64,000 bases of DNA, from the NCBI GenBank assembly GCA_024233285.1, contig JACKPU010000003.1, positions 124,001 through 188,000 on the forward strand, written 5' to 3'. Numbering within the stretch: the stretch's first letter is position 1; each line of letters starts with the position of its first letter. Positions 51,443 to 60,848 of the stretch are shown in pieces. Below the pieces are notes generated by a model. That model searched no databases. It was not told where the DNA came from and was given only the letters and a program-made list of their open reading frames with translations. The translations under genes and the position numbers were made by a program. This DNA comes from Opitutaceae bacterium (GTDB lineage: Bacteria; Verrucomicrobiota; Verrucomicrobiia; Opitutales; Opitutaceae).

Positions 51443-53773
51443 TTAGTTAGCGCGGGTTGGGATCAGCCGAACGCGGACCACCAGTTTGCCGGCGGCGCCG
51501 CGCTGGCGAATGGTCAGCCGCGGCTGCGTTTCGGCGTGATTGATGCCGAAGCGGACCATTTCACGTCGTTGCAGATCGATGGCGCGACGGTCGGGGTTGA
51601 GCAATGGGAGTTGTTCAATCCTGGCTTCGGTGTCGGCCGGCAGGGTGATTTCGGCCCGGCCGCGGCGACCGGTGATGATAACCACGTCACCCTCGCGCCG
51701 CATAGGCAGCGGAGTGGTCCAGTGGAAGATCACGCCTTCGCCTTTCTCAACCGCCCATTCATCGGTGATGGTGAGGGTGTCGGGCGTTGGCGAATCCCAC
51801 GTGCGTTGCCACTGGCTGAACCAGCCTTCCCAGCCGGGTGTCAGATGCATTTGCGCGTGGAAAGACGTGGCGTCGCCGCGTGCGTCGGCGCGGATGTCGG
51901 CCAGCACCGGCCGGGCTGGACCCGGGCGATCGGTATTCGACCATGGCGTCAGCATGTTGTGTCGCTGGGCGTGTTTGAGTTCTTCCACGAGCGGATTGCT
52001 GTAATCGACCACGCCGAAATCCATCGCGAAGCTGTCGCCCGCGAACTCGAGGATGAAGCTGCCCTTGTCCTCGTGGGTGTGGCCCGCCCCGCCTTTGTTG
52101 CCCATGAGAAAGAGTTTCACGACTTCAGGGCCGAGTTGGCGGACCGAGCAGGTCATGCCGGTTGCGGGCATGTCGACGAACGGCCGGAGGTCCGGTCCCT
52201 TTTCGGGGATCGATCGGGTGAGAGCCATGGACAGCAGCGAGGGCGCGGCTCCGGCCCGTTGCAGTTGTTTGCGATAAACCGTTACCCAGTGGCTGTCGGG
52301 CATGTGCGCTGCGAGATGGGCGAGCGCCTCGGGGAAGGCGAACATCGCGTCGCAGATCGGCAGCACATCAAGATCGTCGGCGGTGGAGTAGAGCACCTCG
52401 GCCATGAGCGCCGTGCGACGCATGGATTCGGGCATCAGTTCGTCGAGCGATTTGCCGCGGGCGCGGGCGTAGAGGTGGAGGGCGAGGAAAGCCTGCCGCG
52501 CGACCCAGGTGAAATAGGTCGGTCCCTCCACATAGCCGCCGTCCGGTTGCAGGCAGAGGTTGAGGCTCTCGATCAGGTCCTTGACGGCGAGCTCGGTGTA
52601 AGGCGCCACGCGGGAAGGCGCCGCGGGATAGTCTTCGCCGCGCACGGGCATGGTCTTTTCCAGCAGCAGATAGCCGAGGATGCGGCCCGGAGCAAACCAC
52701 GCGAGCTGGTTGCAGTGGAACAGGTATTCCCACCACCACGTGTTGAAATTCATTTCGCCGATACCCTCCTCGGCGATGCGGCGGAGGATGAGCTGGCGGC
52801 CGAGCGGGGTGAACCATTCGCCGCACAGATCGAGAATCAGCGCGCATTCATACACACAGATCGATTGGACGAAACTGCGCTGCTCCCACGTGCTGCCCGG
52901 CATGAAGCACATGAATGAATCGTCCCACCGTTCACAGTGGGCGATGCTCAACGCAAACCGCGCGGCGAGCCGGCAGAGCGCCTTGTCCTTGAACAACAGG
53001 CCGGCTTGCGCGGCGTGCGGCCCGTGAATGGTGATGACTTTGCCGTGGTCCCGCTCGCGCCGCAGCTGGTTGGAGTTCCAAAAATTGACGTATTGACCGA
53101 TCAACCTCTCCGGGGTGATCGCGCGCGCATCCTCGGCGGCTTCGCGCAGGGTGTCGGCCATCGGCGAATTCGAAAAATCGCGCCGCACGCCGTCCAGCTC
53201 CTCGTCGTTGATGAGCAGGCCGTAGGTCGGTTTGAATTCCGGTTCGAAGCTTTCCGGCTGCAGGTAGTTTTCCCAGCGTGCATCGAAACCCTGCCATTGC
53301 GCGAGGTGATCCGGCAGACGGGCGGTGTTTTGCAGGGCCAGCCAGTAGATCCACGCGTTGCCGGAACCGCCGGGCGGAAAATACGCCTCGATGACCAGAC
53401 CGGTGAGGCGCTTCGCGCCGTCGAGCGGCAGCCACTCTTCGCGCTTGGCGCTGCCATAGGGCTCGCCCCGACGCGTGCGCGGACCGGCGTCGGTCTCGGC
53501 GGTGAGCACATAATGGCCGCCTTCCGGGATCGCCGCGTTGAGGATGACGCGGTCATACCGCGAACAATCGAGATCGAGGGTGCGCGCGAAACGCACGACA
53601 CGACCGTCGGCGGCGGGCTGTCCCCATTCCCACTGCACCCAGACCCAATTCTGCCAGACTTTGAATCCGGTGACGCCGTCACTGGTGACGGTCCATTGGG
53701 CAAGTTCGCTGAGTTGCGGATCGTGGAAGGCCTCGAACACGGCCTCCGCACTGTTGATGGGGGTGAGTCGCAT
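51443..53773 (-). CDS. Heparinase II/III-like polysaccharide lyase, copy A
   Basis: 776 aa. An N-terminal beta-rich segment (1-150) is followed by an (alpha/alpha)-toroid with WWWEYLFHCNQLAWFAPGRIL, then a beta-sandwich with the heparinase II/III block GGAGHTHEDKGSFILEFAGDSFAMDFG (about 560-590), which carries the metal/catalytic histidines. No signal peptide, so it probably cleaves imported uronic-acid oligosaccharides in the cytoplasm. Clearly paralogous to the gene at 58406-60730, with shared N-terminus MR[LI]TPINSAEAVFE. It starts 17 bp after the PhyH gene. Confidence 0.82.
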   Translation of the reverse strand: MRLTPINSAEAVFEAFHDPQLSELAQWTVTSDGVTGFKVWQNWVWVQWEWGQPAADGRVVRFARTLDLDCSRYDRVILNAAIPEGGHYVLTAETDAGPRTRRGEPYGSAKREEWLPLDGAKRLTGLVIEAYFPPGGSGNAWIYWLALQNTARLPDHLAQWQGFDARWENYLQPESFEPEFKPTYGLLINDEELDGVRRDFSNSPMADTLREAAEDARAITPERLIGQYVNFWNSNQLRRERDHGKVITIHGPHAAQAGLLFKDKALCRLAARFALSIAHCERWDDSFMCFMPGSTWEQRSFVQSICVYECALILDLCGEWFTPLGRQLILRRIAEEGIGEMNFNTWWWEYLFHCNQLAWFAPGRILGYLLLEKTMPVRGEDYPAAPSRVAPYTELAVKDLIESLNLCLQPDGGYVEGPTYFTWVARQAFLALHLYARARGKSLDELMPESMRRTALMAEVLYSTADDLDVLPICDAMFAFPEALAHLAAHMPDSHWVTVYRKQLQRAGAAPSLLSMALTRSIPEKGPDLRPFVDMPATGMTCSVRQLGPEVVKLFLMGNKGGAGHTHEDKGSFILEFAGDSFAMDFGVVDYSNPLVEELKHAQRHNMLTPWSNTDRPGPARPVLADIRADARGDATSFHAQMHLTPGWEGWFSQWQRTWDSPTPDTLTITDEWAVEKGEGVIFHWTTPLPMRREGDVVIITGRRGRAEITLPADTEARIEQLPLLNPDRRAIDLQRREMVRFGINHAETQPRLTIRQRGAAGKLVVRVRLIPTRAN

Positions 53774-53790
53774 GGCGGGGTAAGGATGGG

Positions 53791-54522
53791 TCAGACGTGC
53801 AGATCAAGACTGACTTCCGGCCGCAACTGTTCGCCGAGGAGCTGGCGGCGCAGCGGTGAGGCGGATTGGAGCAACTTCTCACAACGTTTGCCGGTGTAAT
53901 AGTCAGGTTGCTTCATCCACCACGGGATGTAGGTCAGGAAAACGACCGGGCGATGCTGCCGTGCCGGGGCGTGATAGCCGGCGCGATGCAAGGTGGCGGC
54001 GCCAAACGCCAGCACATCGCCGGGACCGGCGGTGAAATCAATTTTGTGCGGATAGAATTCCGGTCCTTTGTAGATATCGAGGTGGCTCTCCGGAATCACG
54101 CCGGTGGCACCGCCGTCCACGGCGACATGATCAAGAAAGATGGCGAGCTTGAGAAAGAGGTTGGGGCAATGGCGCCCGATGCTCATCTTGTCGCGGTGCC
54201 AGTCCATGGTCCCCTCGTTGGGCTTGGAGACGAGGATTTCGTTCGAATAGATCTGTGCGTCCTGGCCGACGGTTTCAAACACTCCTTCCAAGATGCCCGG
54301 ATGATCGATCAGATCCGCGAAAGCGTCGTCGAACTCGATTACGTTGGGGTAGTAGGTCTGGAAGGGCTTGTCCCATTCCGGTTTTACTTCGCGTTGCAAC
54401 CGGTCAAAGGCCGCGCGTATGCGGTTGAGGTGCTCCGCGGATATGAGGCCGCGCTGGACGTAATAACCGTAGCGCGCCGCCTGTTCTGCACAAGTGAGTC
54501 GGGGTTGGCCGATGGTGATCAT
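53791..54522 (-). CDS. Phytanoyl-CoA dioxygenase (PhyH) family Fe(II)/2-oxoglutarate oxygenase
   Basis: 243 aa. The iron facial triad is visible as H-x-D in MDWHRDKMS (about 108-110) and the distal His in GAATLHRAGYHAP (about 176), with Arg further on for 2-oxoglutarate. Bacterial members hydroxylate diverse small molecules; the substrate is unknown. It is transcribed towards heparinase copy A (17-bp gap) and diverges from the dehydrogenase gene, sharing a 134-bp control region with it. Confidence 0.87.
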   Translation of the reverse strand: MITIGQPRLTCAEQAARYGYYVQRGLISAEHLNRIRAAFDRLQREVKPEWDKPFQTYYPNVIEFDDAFADLIDHPGILEGVFETVGQDAQIYSNEILVSKPNEGTMDWHRDKMSIGRHCPNLFLKLAIFLDHVAVDGGATGVIPESHLDIYKGPEFYPHKIDFTAGPGDVLAFGAATLHRAGYHAPARQHRPVVFLTYIPWWMKQPDYYTGKRCEKLLQSASPLRRQLLGEQLRPEVSLDLHV

Positions 54523-54656
54523 GGGGAACGCCGCTTGTTTGGAAGCAGCGTGTCGCGTTGTCGATAGCGAACGGTCGGAATAATGACGGATTCTTTGTCA
54601 CCTTGCCGCGGGCTCGCATTGACGCGTTGGTCGCTTTGCACCAAGGCTTCCGCGCC

Positions 54657-55568
54657 ATGCCCGCCACCCCATCGGCCCCCTCGCAGGAAACGCCGGCTTC
54701 AGTGCCGGCCCGGCCCCGCCGTATCGCCTTGACCGGAGGCAGCGGTGGCATCGGCGCGGTCATTGCCAAGGAACTGATCGCCGCCGGTCACGTCGTGCAC
54801 AATTTCGACCAGACCAAACTCGCGATGCCGGGAATTCACACCGTTATCATCGACGTCGCCAACTTTGGTGATCTGATCAGCGGACTGAAGAGCTACGATG
54901 CCATCGTGCATCTGGCCGCGATCTCGGCGCCCGGTCGCGGATCGAGCAACCGCATCTTTCAGGTCAACACCCAGTCGACTTTCAACGTGCTTGAGGCCGC
55001 CTCCATTCTCGGCATCCGCCACGTCGTCCTGGCCTCCAGCCTTAACGCGATGGGCATGACGTTCAACCTGAAGCCCTGTGTGCACTATCTCCCGCTGGAT
55101 GAGGATCACCCTTGCGAGCCGGATGAGGCTTATGGCTTGAGTAAACTCGTTGGAGAGACCGTGGCGGATGGTTTTGCCCGCCGGTTTCCTGAAATGACGA
55201 TTTGCAGTCTGCGCTTCCCCATGGTGGTCATGCCCGACTTTTACCGCAAAAGCGGTCGGGATGAGCAGTTTTGGAAGAGAGCCTTGTGGTCATTTTGTGA
55301 CGCACGGGAGGCGGCCCGGGCGGTGCGATTGGGCTTGGACGCGACGTGGCGTGGCCATGAAGTCTTCCTGCTCGCCGCTGATCATACGCCCAGCCCCGTG
55401 CCAAGTGCGGAGCTGGCGGCGCAATGGTATCCGGATGTCCCCTTGCGATCTCCGTTGCCCGGCCATGCCGCCTTCGTTTCCGCCGCGAAAGCCGAACGCA
55501 TGTTGGGATGGAAACACGAACGAACCTTTGAGGCGGCAATGCGTGAGGCGCTGGCCGATGCGGAGTGA
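54657..55568 (+). CDS. NAD-dependent epimerase/dehydratase (extended SDR)
   Basis: 303 aa. Rossmann motif ALTGGSGGIGAVIAKEL (about 22-38); Asp in IIDVAN; active-site YGLSKLVGE (Y-x3-K) near residue 160. The NAD-binding motif GGSGGIG is typical of the uronate dehydrogenase-like branch. A role in sugar or uronate oxidation would suit the flanking lyases. ATG 54657 gives the usual length. It is followed by the M81 gene after 7 bp, and the two are co-transcribed with the aminotransferase. Confidence 0.85.
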   Translation: MPATPSAPSQETPASVPARPRRIALTGGSGGIGAVIAKELIAAGHVVHNFDQTKLAMPGIHTVIIDVANFGDLISGLKSYDAIVHLAAISAPGRGSSNRIFQVNTQSTFNVLEAASILGIRHVVLASSLNAMGMTFNLKPCVHYLPLDEDHPCEPDEAYGLSKLVGETVADGFARRFPEMTICSLRFPMVVMPDFYRKSGRDEQFWKRALWSFCDAREAARAVRLGLDATWRGHEVFLLAADHTPSPVPSAELAAQWYPDVPLRSPLPGHAAFVSAAKAERMLGWKHERTFEAAMREALADAE

Positions 55569-55575
55569 AGCACGC

Positions 55576-57084
55576 ATGAAGCGCATCGCGATTGGTCAAC
55601 TGCAACAGGAGACCAACACATTTAACCCGCGCCCGACGCCGCGCCGCGATTTTGAGGATTATGGCTGGGCTGAAGGTGACGAGGTGGTCACCCGTTATGG
55701 CGATACCGATGAATTGGCAGGTTTCACTTCCTTGCCGGAGTTGTTTGGCGAATCGATCGAATGGGTGGGGCTCACGCGGGTGAAGGAACTCGCTGGTGGT
55801 CCAATTGCTGATGCAGTGGTGGATGAAGTCGTGGCCGGCCTGCGCGCGACTTTGCAGTCACAGGCGGTCGATGGCGTCTTGTATTCGTTGCATGGTGCGC
55901 TGGCGTCGCCCACGCGGCCCGATGTCGATGGCTACCTTTTGTCGGTGTTGCGGGAGATCGTGGGGCCGGCCGTGCCGATCATCGCGACGCTCGACCTGCA
56001 CGCCAACATCACGCGTGCAATGCTCGCGGCGGCGGATCTGCTCGTCGGGTATCATACCTTTCCGCACGTCGACCATGAGTCGTGCGGGCGCCGTGCAGCC
56101 AAGGCCATGGCGGGTTTTCTGCGACACGGTAAAGGTCATCGGGTAAGCGCGGTGAAATTGCCGATGGTCGTAAACGCGAAGGGCTTTGCGACCAACGGTC
56201 CGCTAATGGCGGGCATCTATCAACAGCTGGCCGCCGCAGAAGCGAATGGCGCGCTGGCCACGGGAGTATTCATGGCGCAACCGTGGCTGGATGTGCCGGA
56301 ATTGGGTTGGACGCTTTACCAGGCATGGTGCGGTGATCAGCCACCGTTGGATTTCACCGCCCTCTCCGAGCAGTGTTGGGAGGCCCGCTTGCACAATGCG
56401 CGGAGTCTGCCGGGGCCGGATGAGATTGCGGACGAAGCGCTGCGCCTGCCGGGGCATCCGGTGGTGGTTTCGGAAGGCCACGATGCGACGAACAGTGGCG
56501 CCCCGGGTGACAGCACGCGATTGATCGCGGCGTTGTTGCGACGTGATTGGCCCGAAGCCGGCGCGTTGAGTTATTGCATCGATCCGGCCGCGGTCAAACG
56601 CTGCCATGAAACCGGGGCCGGTGCGGAGATTAAACTGCGCTTTGGCGGGGAGGCGGATCCGTTCAGCGAACCGCTTGAATGCGTGGTCAAAGTTGAATCG
56701 GTGGGGGAAATCGTGTTCGTGCACAACGGTCACGCCGGGCACAACCTGAGGGTGAACATGGGCCGTTCCGCGGTCGTGCGTTGCGGCAGTGTCACAATTC
56801 TGCTGGCCGAACGCAAAGGGCTCGGCAGCACGCCGCGATTGTATGAAACCGCCGGACTCGATCCGCGCTGCTACAAGTTTGTGTCGGCCAAAAGTCCCGA
56901 GGGGTTTCGGCATGATTATGCGGCGATCGGCGCGCACTTTCTTTACTGCGGAGCGCCGGGGTGTGCGTGGGAGCAGATCGGGCAATTGCCCTTCGAGCAC
57001 GCCAATCGTCCGCTCTTCCCGTTGGATGATCCCGCATCGACCCTGGCGGCGTCGTGGGCTTGGCAACAGAATTTAACAAAATGA
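55576..57084 (+). CDS. M81 (MlrC-type) metallopeptidase family protein
   Basis: 502 aa. Zinc-binding blocks of the family are present: TLDLHANITRAML (about 137) and GYHTFPHVDHESCGRRAAKA (about 157), and the N-terminal IAIGQLQQETNTFNP is the family signature. The founder MlrC cleaves linearised microcystin, but most members have unknown substrates. It starts 7 bp after the dehydrogenase, and its stop overlaps the aminotransferase start (ATGA), so translational coupling is likely. Confidence 0.88.
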   Translation: MKRIAIGQLQQETNTFNPRPTPRRDFEDYGWAEGDEVVTRYGDTDELAGFTSLPELFGESIEWVGLTRVKELAGGPIADAVVDEVVAGLRATLQSQAVDGVLYSLHGALASPTRPDVDGYLLSVLREIVGPAVPIIATLDLHANITRAMLAAADLLVGYHTFPHVDHESCGRRAAKAMAGFLRHGKGHRVSAVKLPMVVNAKGFATNGPLMAGIYQQLAAAEANGALATGVFMAQPWLDVPELGWTLYQAWCGDQPPLDFTALSEQCWEARLHNARSLPGPDEIADEALRLPGHPVVVSEGHDATNSGAPGDSTRLIAALLRRDWPEAGALSYCIDPAAVKRCHETGAGAEIKLRFGGEADPFSEPLECVVKVESVGEIVFVHNGHAGHNLRVNMGRSAVVRCGSVTILLAERKGLGSTPRLYETAGLDPRCYKFVSAKSPEGFRHDYAAIGAHFLYCGAPGCAWEQIGQLPFEHANRPLFPLDDPASTLAASWAWQQNLTK

Positions 57085-58409
57085 AATCAGAAGCTACGAC
57101 CTTGTTGCAACGAGCCCGCGGTGTTCTGCCCGGCGGCGTTTGCTCCTCGACCCGATACAACGCGGCGCTCGGCGGTCCGATGTATGTCGCGCAAGCGGAA
57201 GGCGCGCGGTTCACCGACGTGGATGGCGATACCTATATCGACATGTGCTGCGGGCATGGCGCGGCGCTGCTTGGGCACAAACATCCTGCGCTGGTCAAGG
57301 CGGTCACCGCCGCGGCGGAGCGCGGCTTTTGCAGCGCGTTCGACACCGCCGATGTCGTGAATTTGGCGGGCAAGCTCTGCGACTACTTGCCCTGTGCCGA
57401 ACGAGTGCGTTTCACGAACTCGGGTTCGGAAGCCACCTTGCACGCGCTGCGCCTTTGCCGCGCATTTACAGGCCGCGATAAGCTCATCCGTTTCACCGGG
57501 CATTTTCACGGTTATCACGAGCACACGTATATCGGCGGGCATCCCCCGGCCGAGGCGTTGGCCCATGCGTCGACCTATCGGGAGTCGGCGGGCATTCCGG
57601 AAGCGTTCACCCAATTCATCGTGGCCTTGCCCTTCAACGATCTGGCGGCGGTGGAGGCGGCTTTGCGTGAGCATGCCGATGAGATCGCCGTGGTGATTTT
57701 GGAGCCGTTCGATTTTAACAGCGGTGGTATTCCTCCCCAACCGGGCTTTCTGGCCGGTTTGCGCAAATTGACGCGTCAACACGGTGTGCTGCTCTTTTTC
57801 GATGAAATTCAATCGTCGTTCAAACAGGGTCTCGGTGGCGCGCAGGCGGCCTTCGGGGTGACTCCCGATATCTGCACGATTGGCAAAGCCCTTGGTGGCG
57901 GCCTGCCTTTGTCGGCTATTTGCGGGCATGCCGACATCATGGATCGATTCAAGCCGGTCGGTGATGTGCAGCACAGCGGCACCTTCAACGCGCCGTTGCT
58001 GAACGTGCTCGCCGGGGCGGCGTTTTGTGCGGAAGCGGAATCACCCGAGTTCTATCCCCATCTGGAAAAAATCGGCGCGCGTTTTTACGAGGGCGTGGAC
58101 GGCATTGTTCGCGACCTGGGCCTGCCCATTCAGGTGCCGCGATTCGGCGCGCGCTTCGGGTTGATGCTGGGGCTGGACGACACGCCGGTCGACTATCGTG
58201 ACGCGCTGCGTCATCGCCGCGATCTCATGCTTGAGTTTGTGCGCCAGACCGCTCGCCGCGGCGTCTATTTTCACGACTACGGTGGGGCGCCGTGTCACCA
58301 CGGTTTCAGCGTGGCGCACACGGTCGAGGATATCGACCGGGTGCTCGAGGTGTTAGCGTCCGCCTTTGCGGCGATCAAAGACGGTTTTGCCCAGTCGGCC
58401 CGGGCTTAA
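57081..58409 (+). CDS. Class III aminotransferase, glutamate-1-semialdehyde aminomutase-like
   Basis: 442 aa PLP enzyme. The cofactor Lys is in CTIGKALGGGLPLSA (about 275); the metal-independent core shows TNSGSEATLHALRLCRAFTG and LLFFDEIQSSFKQGLGG. It is closest in pattern to HemL-type enzymes, but its setting beside lyases and an oxidoreductase argues for a catabolic or biosynthetic transamination rather than haem synthesis. Last gene of the plus-strand trio. Its stop overlaps the convergent heparinase copy B by 4 bp. Confidence 0.88.
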   Translation: MKSEATTLLQRARGVLPGGVCSSTRYNAALGGPMYVAQAEGARFTDVDGDTYIDMCCGHGAALLGHKHPALVKAVTAAAERGFCSAFDTADVVNLAGKLCDYLPCAERVRFTNSGSEATLHALRLCRAFTGRDKLIRFTGHFHGYHEHTYIGGHPPAEALAHASTYRESAGIPEAFTQFIVALPFNDLAAVEAALREHADEIAVVILEPFDFNSGGIPPQPGFLAGLRKLTRQHGVLLFFDEIQSSFKQGLGGAQAAFGVTPDICTIGKALGGGLPLSAICGHADIMDRFKPVGDVQHSGTFNAPLLNVLAGAAFCAEAESPEFYPHLEKIGARFYEGVDGIVRDLGLPIQVPRFGARFGLMLGLDDTPVDYRDALRHRRDLMLEFVRQTARRGVYFHDYGGAPCHHGFSVAHTVEDIDRVLEVLASAFAAIKDGFAQSARA

Positions 58410-60730
58410 CTCAGCGCCAGATTCACCGCGATGCGCAGTGTGCCGCTTTGGCCGCGTTGGCGGACGGTGAGGCGGGGCTGCGTTTCGGCGTGGTCCCAGC
58501 CGTATTGAATGAGTTCACGACGCTGGCGGTCGATCGCCCGACGTCGCGGATCCATCAGCGGGAGGTGGTCGATCTTCGTTTCAACGTCGTTCGGCAGGGT
58601 GAGGGTGGCCGTGGCGCGGCGACCGGTGATGATGACGCGATTGCCGTCCAATTTCATCGGCAGGCGCGTGGTCCAGTGGAAGATGACCCCGTCGCCTTTT
58701 TCCACCGCCCATTCATCTGTGATGATGAACGTGTCAGGCGTCGGTGAATCCCATGTGCGCTGCCATCGGCTGAACCAACCGGCCCAGCCGGGGGTCGCGT
58801 CAATCGTGGCGTGGAACTTGGTCGCATCGCCCGAACCCTGCGGCTTCACGTCGGTGGGAATGGGGTTCAGCGGCTTCGGTCGTTCATCGCGGGACCACGG
58901 CGTCAGCATGTTGTGGCGCTGGCATTGTTTGAGCAGGTCACACACCGGATTGGCGTAATCGAGCACGCCGAAATCGAACGCGAAGCTGTCACCCGCACAT
59001 TCGAGAATGAAGCTGCCCTTGTCCTCGTGCTGATGATCGCCGCCGGCCTTGTTGCCGATGATGAACAGCTTCACCCAAGCGTCGCCGAGCTTGCGCACCG
59101 AGGCCATGTAGCCGAGGTCCGGCATGCTCAGGAACGGCTGTCGCGGCGGTCCTTCGGCGGGGATTTCACGGTCGAGGCGCATCGGCAGCAACATGGCCGC
59201 GGCGCCGGCGCGATTGAGCGACTTGCGGTAAATCGTGACCCAGTGTGAATCGGGCATCAACCACGCGAGGAACGCGAGGCCTTCGCCCACGGCCATCATC
59301 GCGTCGCCGGTAAGAATCATATCCTGACCGTCGTCGGTAGAGCAGAGCATCTCGGCGAGCGGGGCGGTTTTGAAGAGCGAGGCCGGCACCAGCTTGCGTG
59401 CGTCTTCCTGGCGGCCACGGCCGTAGAGCAGGGCGGAAAACGCGACCTGCCGTGCGACCCACGTGAAGTAGTTCGGACCTTCCACGTATCCGCCGTCAGG
59501 CAGCAGCGCCTTGGACAGGTTGTCCTGCAGATTGGCCCAGACGATATCGGTGTGCGGGGCGACGCGGGAAGGTGGCACCGGAAAACCTTCGCCGCGCATC
59601 GGCATGGTCTTTTCCAGGATCAGCAGACCGTAGAGTCGCGCCGGCGTGATCCACACCATTTGATTGGTGTGATACATGTATTCCCACCACCACGAGGCGT
59701 GGCACATCGCACCGTGTCCCTCGGTGGCGATGCGGCGCAAAATCAAGTCGCGGCCGAGCGGGGTGAACCATTCGCCGCAGAGGTCGAGAATGATCGCGCA
59801 ATCGAGCACCCCGAGCGATTGGAGAAAACCGCGCTGGTCCCAATTGCTGCCGCGCATCCACGCGAAGAAGATGTCCTCCCAATGATCGCAATGCACGAGG
59901 CTCAAAGCGAAGCGCGCGGCCAACCGGCACAGCTCCTTGTCCTTCCACAGCACGCCGGCCTGCGCCGCGAACGGTCCGTTCATCGTGAGCATCTTGCCGA
60001 TGTCGCGCTCGCGGCGGAATCCGTTGTAGTTCCAGAAATTGATGTTCTCGCCAATCTGACTCTCCGGACGAATCCTGCGCACGTCTTCGCCGGTCTCGCG
60101 CAGTTCACGCGTGACGTCAGACTGCGCGAAGTCCGCCCGCACGGCGTCGAGCTCCTCCGCGTTGAGCATCAGTCCGTAGGTTGGCTTGAACGTCGGCTCG
60201 AAATCCGGCGGCTGCAGGTATTTGTCCCATTTTTCGTCAAAGCCGCTCCATTGTGCGAGATGCGCGGGCAGCCGTGCCGTGCTCTGCAAACCGAACCAGA
60301 GGAGCCAGCCCGAGCCGGCCGCCCGGTGCGGCGTGCGAATTTCCACCGCGACCGATTTGATTTCGCGGGCGCCGTCGAGCGCGAGCCACTCTTCGTGACG
60401 GGTCGGCCCGCAGGGCGTGCCGGTGCGGGCGCGCGGGCCGGCGTCGGTCTCGGCCGCGAGCGAGATGACACTGTCCTCCGGCAGATTGATCGAGACGATT
60501 ATGCGATCGTAGAGCGAGCAATCGAAGCCGGTGTAGGTGCGGTGGAGGCGCAGCACCAGGCCGTCCGCCGCGGGTTCCTCCCAGTTGATGATGACGAAAG
60601 CCCAGCTGGGGGTGAGCTTGACGCCCACGGCTCCCGGGGTGGCGGAAGACCATTGGTCGAGTTCGCTGAGTCGCTCATCGAAGAACGGTTCGAAAACCGC
60701 CTCCGCGCTGTTGATCGGGGTAATGCGCAT
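58406..60730 (-). CDS. Heparinase II/III-like polysaccharide lyase, copy B
   Basis: 774 aa, paralogue of the gene at 51443-53773 along its whole length. The lyase block GGDHQHEDKGSFILECAGDSFAFDFG (about 560-590) keeps the His residues. The start MRITPINSAEAVFEPF matches copy A, so the 63 extra in-frame codons upstream are rejected. No signal peptide. It converges on the aminotransferase and diverges from the RlmI gene across about 118 bp. Two copies on one strand around one trio suggest duplication at the edges of the cluster. Confidence 0.83.
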   Translation of the reverse strand: MRITPINSAEAVFEPFFDERLSELDQWSSATPGAVGVKLTPSWAFVIINWEEPAADGLVLRLHRTYTGFDCSLYDRIIVSINLPEDSVISLAAETDAGPRARTGTPCGPTRHEEWLALDGAREIKSVAVEIRTPHRAAGSGWLLWFGLQSTARLPAHLAQWSGFDEKWDKYLQPPDFEPTFKPTYGLMLNAEELDAVRADFAQSDVTRELRETGEDVRRIRPESQIGENINFWNYNGFRRERDIGKMLTMNGPFAAQAGVLWKDKELCRLAARFALSLVHCDHWEDIFFAWMRGSNWDQRGFLQSLGVLDCAIILDLCGEWFTPLGRDLILRRIATEGHGAMCHASWWWEYMYHTNQMVWITPARLYGLLILEKTMPMRGEGFPVPPSRVAPHTDIVWANLQDNLSKALLPDGGYVEGPNYFTWVARQVAFSALLYGRGRQEDARKLVPASLFKTAPLAEMLCSTDDGQDMILTGDAMMAVGEGLAFLAWLMPDSHWVTIYRKSLNRAGAAAMLLPMRLDREIPAEGPPRQPFLSMPDLGYMASVRKLGDAWVKLFIIGNKAGGDHQHEDKGSFILECAGDSFAFDFGVLDYANPVCDLLKQCQRHNMLTPWSRDERPKPLNPIPTDVKPQGSGDATKFHATIDATPGWAGWFSRWQRTWDSPTPDTFIITDEWAVEKGDGVIFHWTTRLPMKLDGNRVIITGRRATATLTLPNDVETKIDHLPLMDPRRRAIDRQRRELIQYGWDHAETQPRLTVRQRGQSGTLRIAVNLALS

Positions 60731-60848
60731 CGCGCCCCATGCCCTTGGCGAACGGCGTGCCGGGTGCAATGCGATTGAACATAAATTTCGCGAACATTCA
60801 TGGTGCGGCGCGGCTTGCATGCCGCCGGTGCTCCGGCCATGCACAGAT

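Noticed and set aside
51419..52918. Open frame of about 500 codons on the plus strand opposite heparinase copy A
   Set aside because: The minus-strand protein is full length and has a paralogue 5 kb away. The plus-strand frame has no features.
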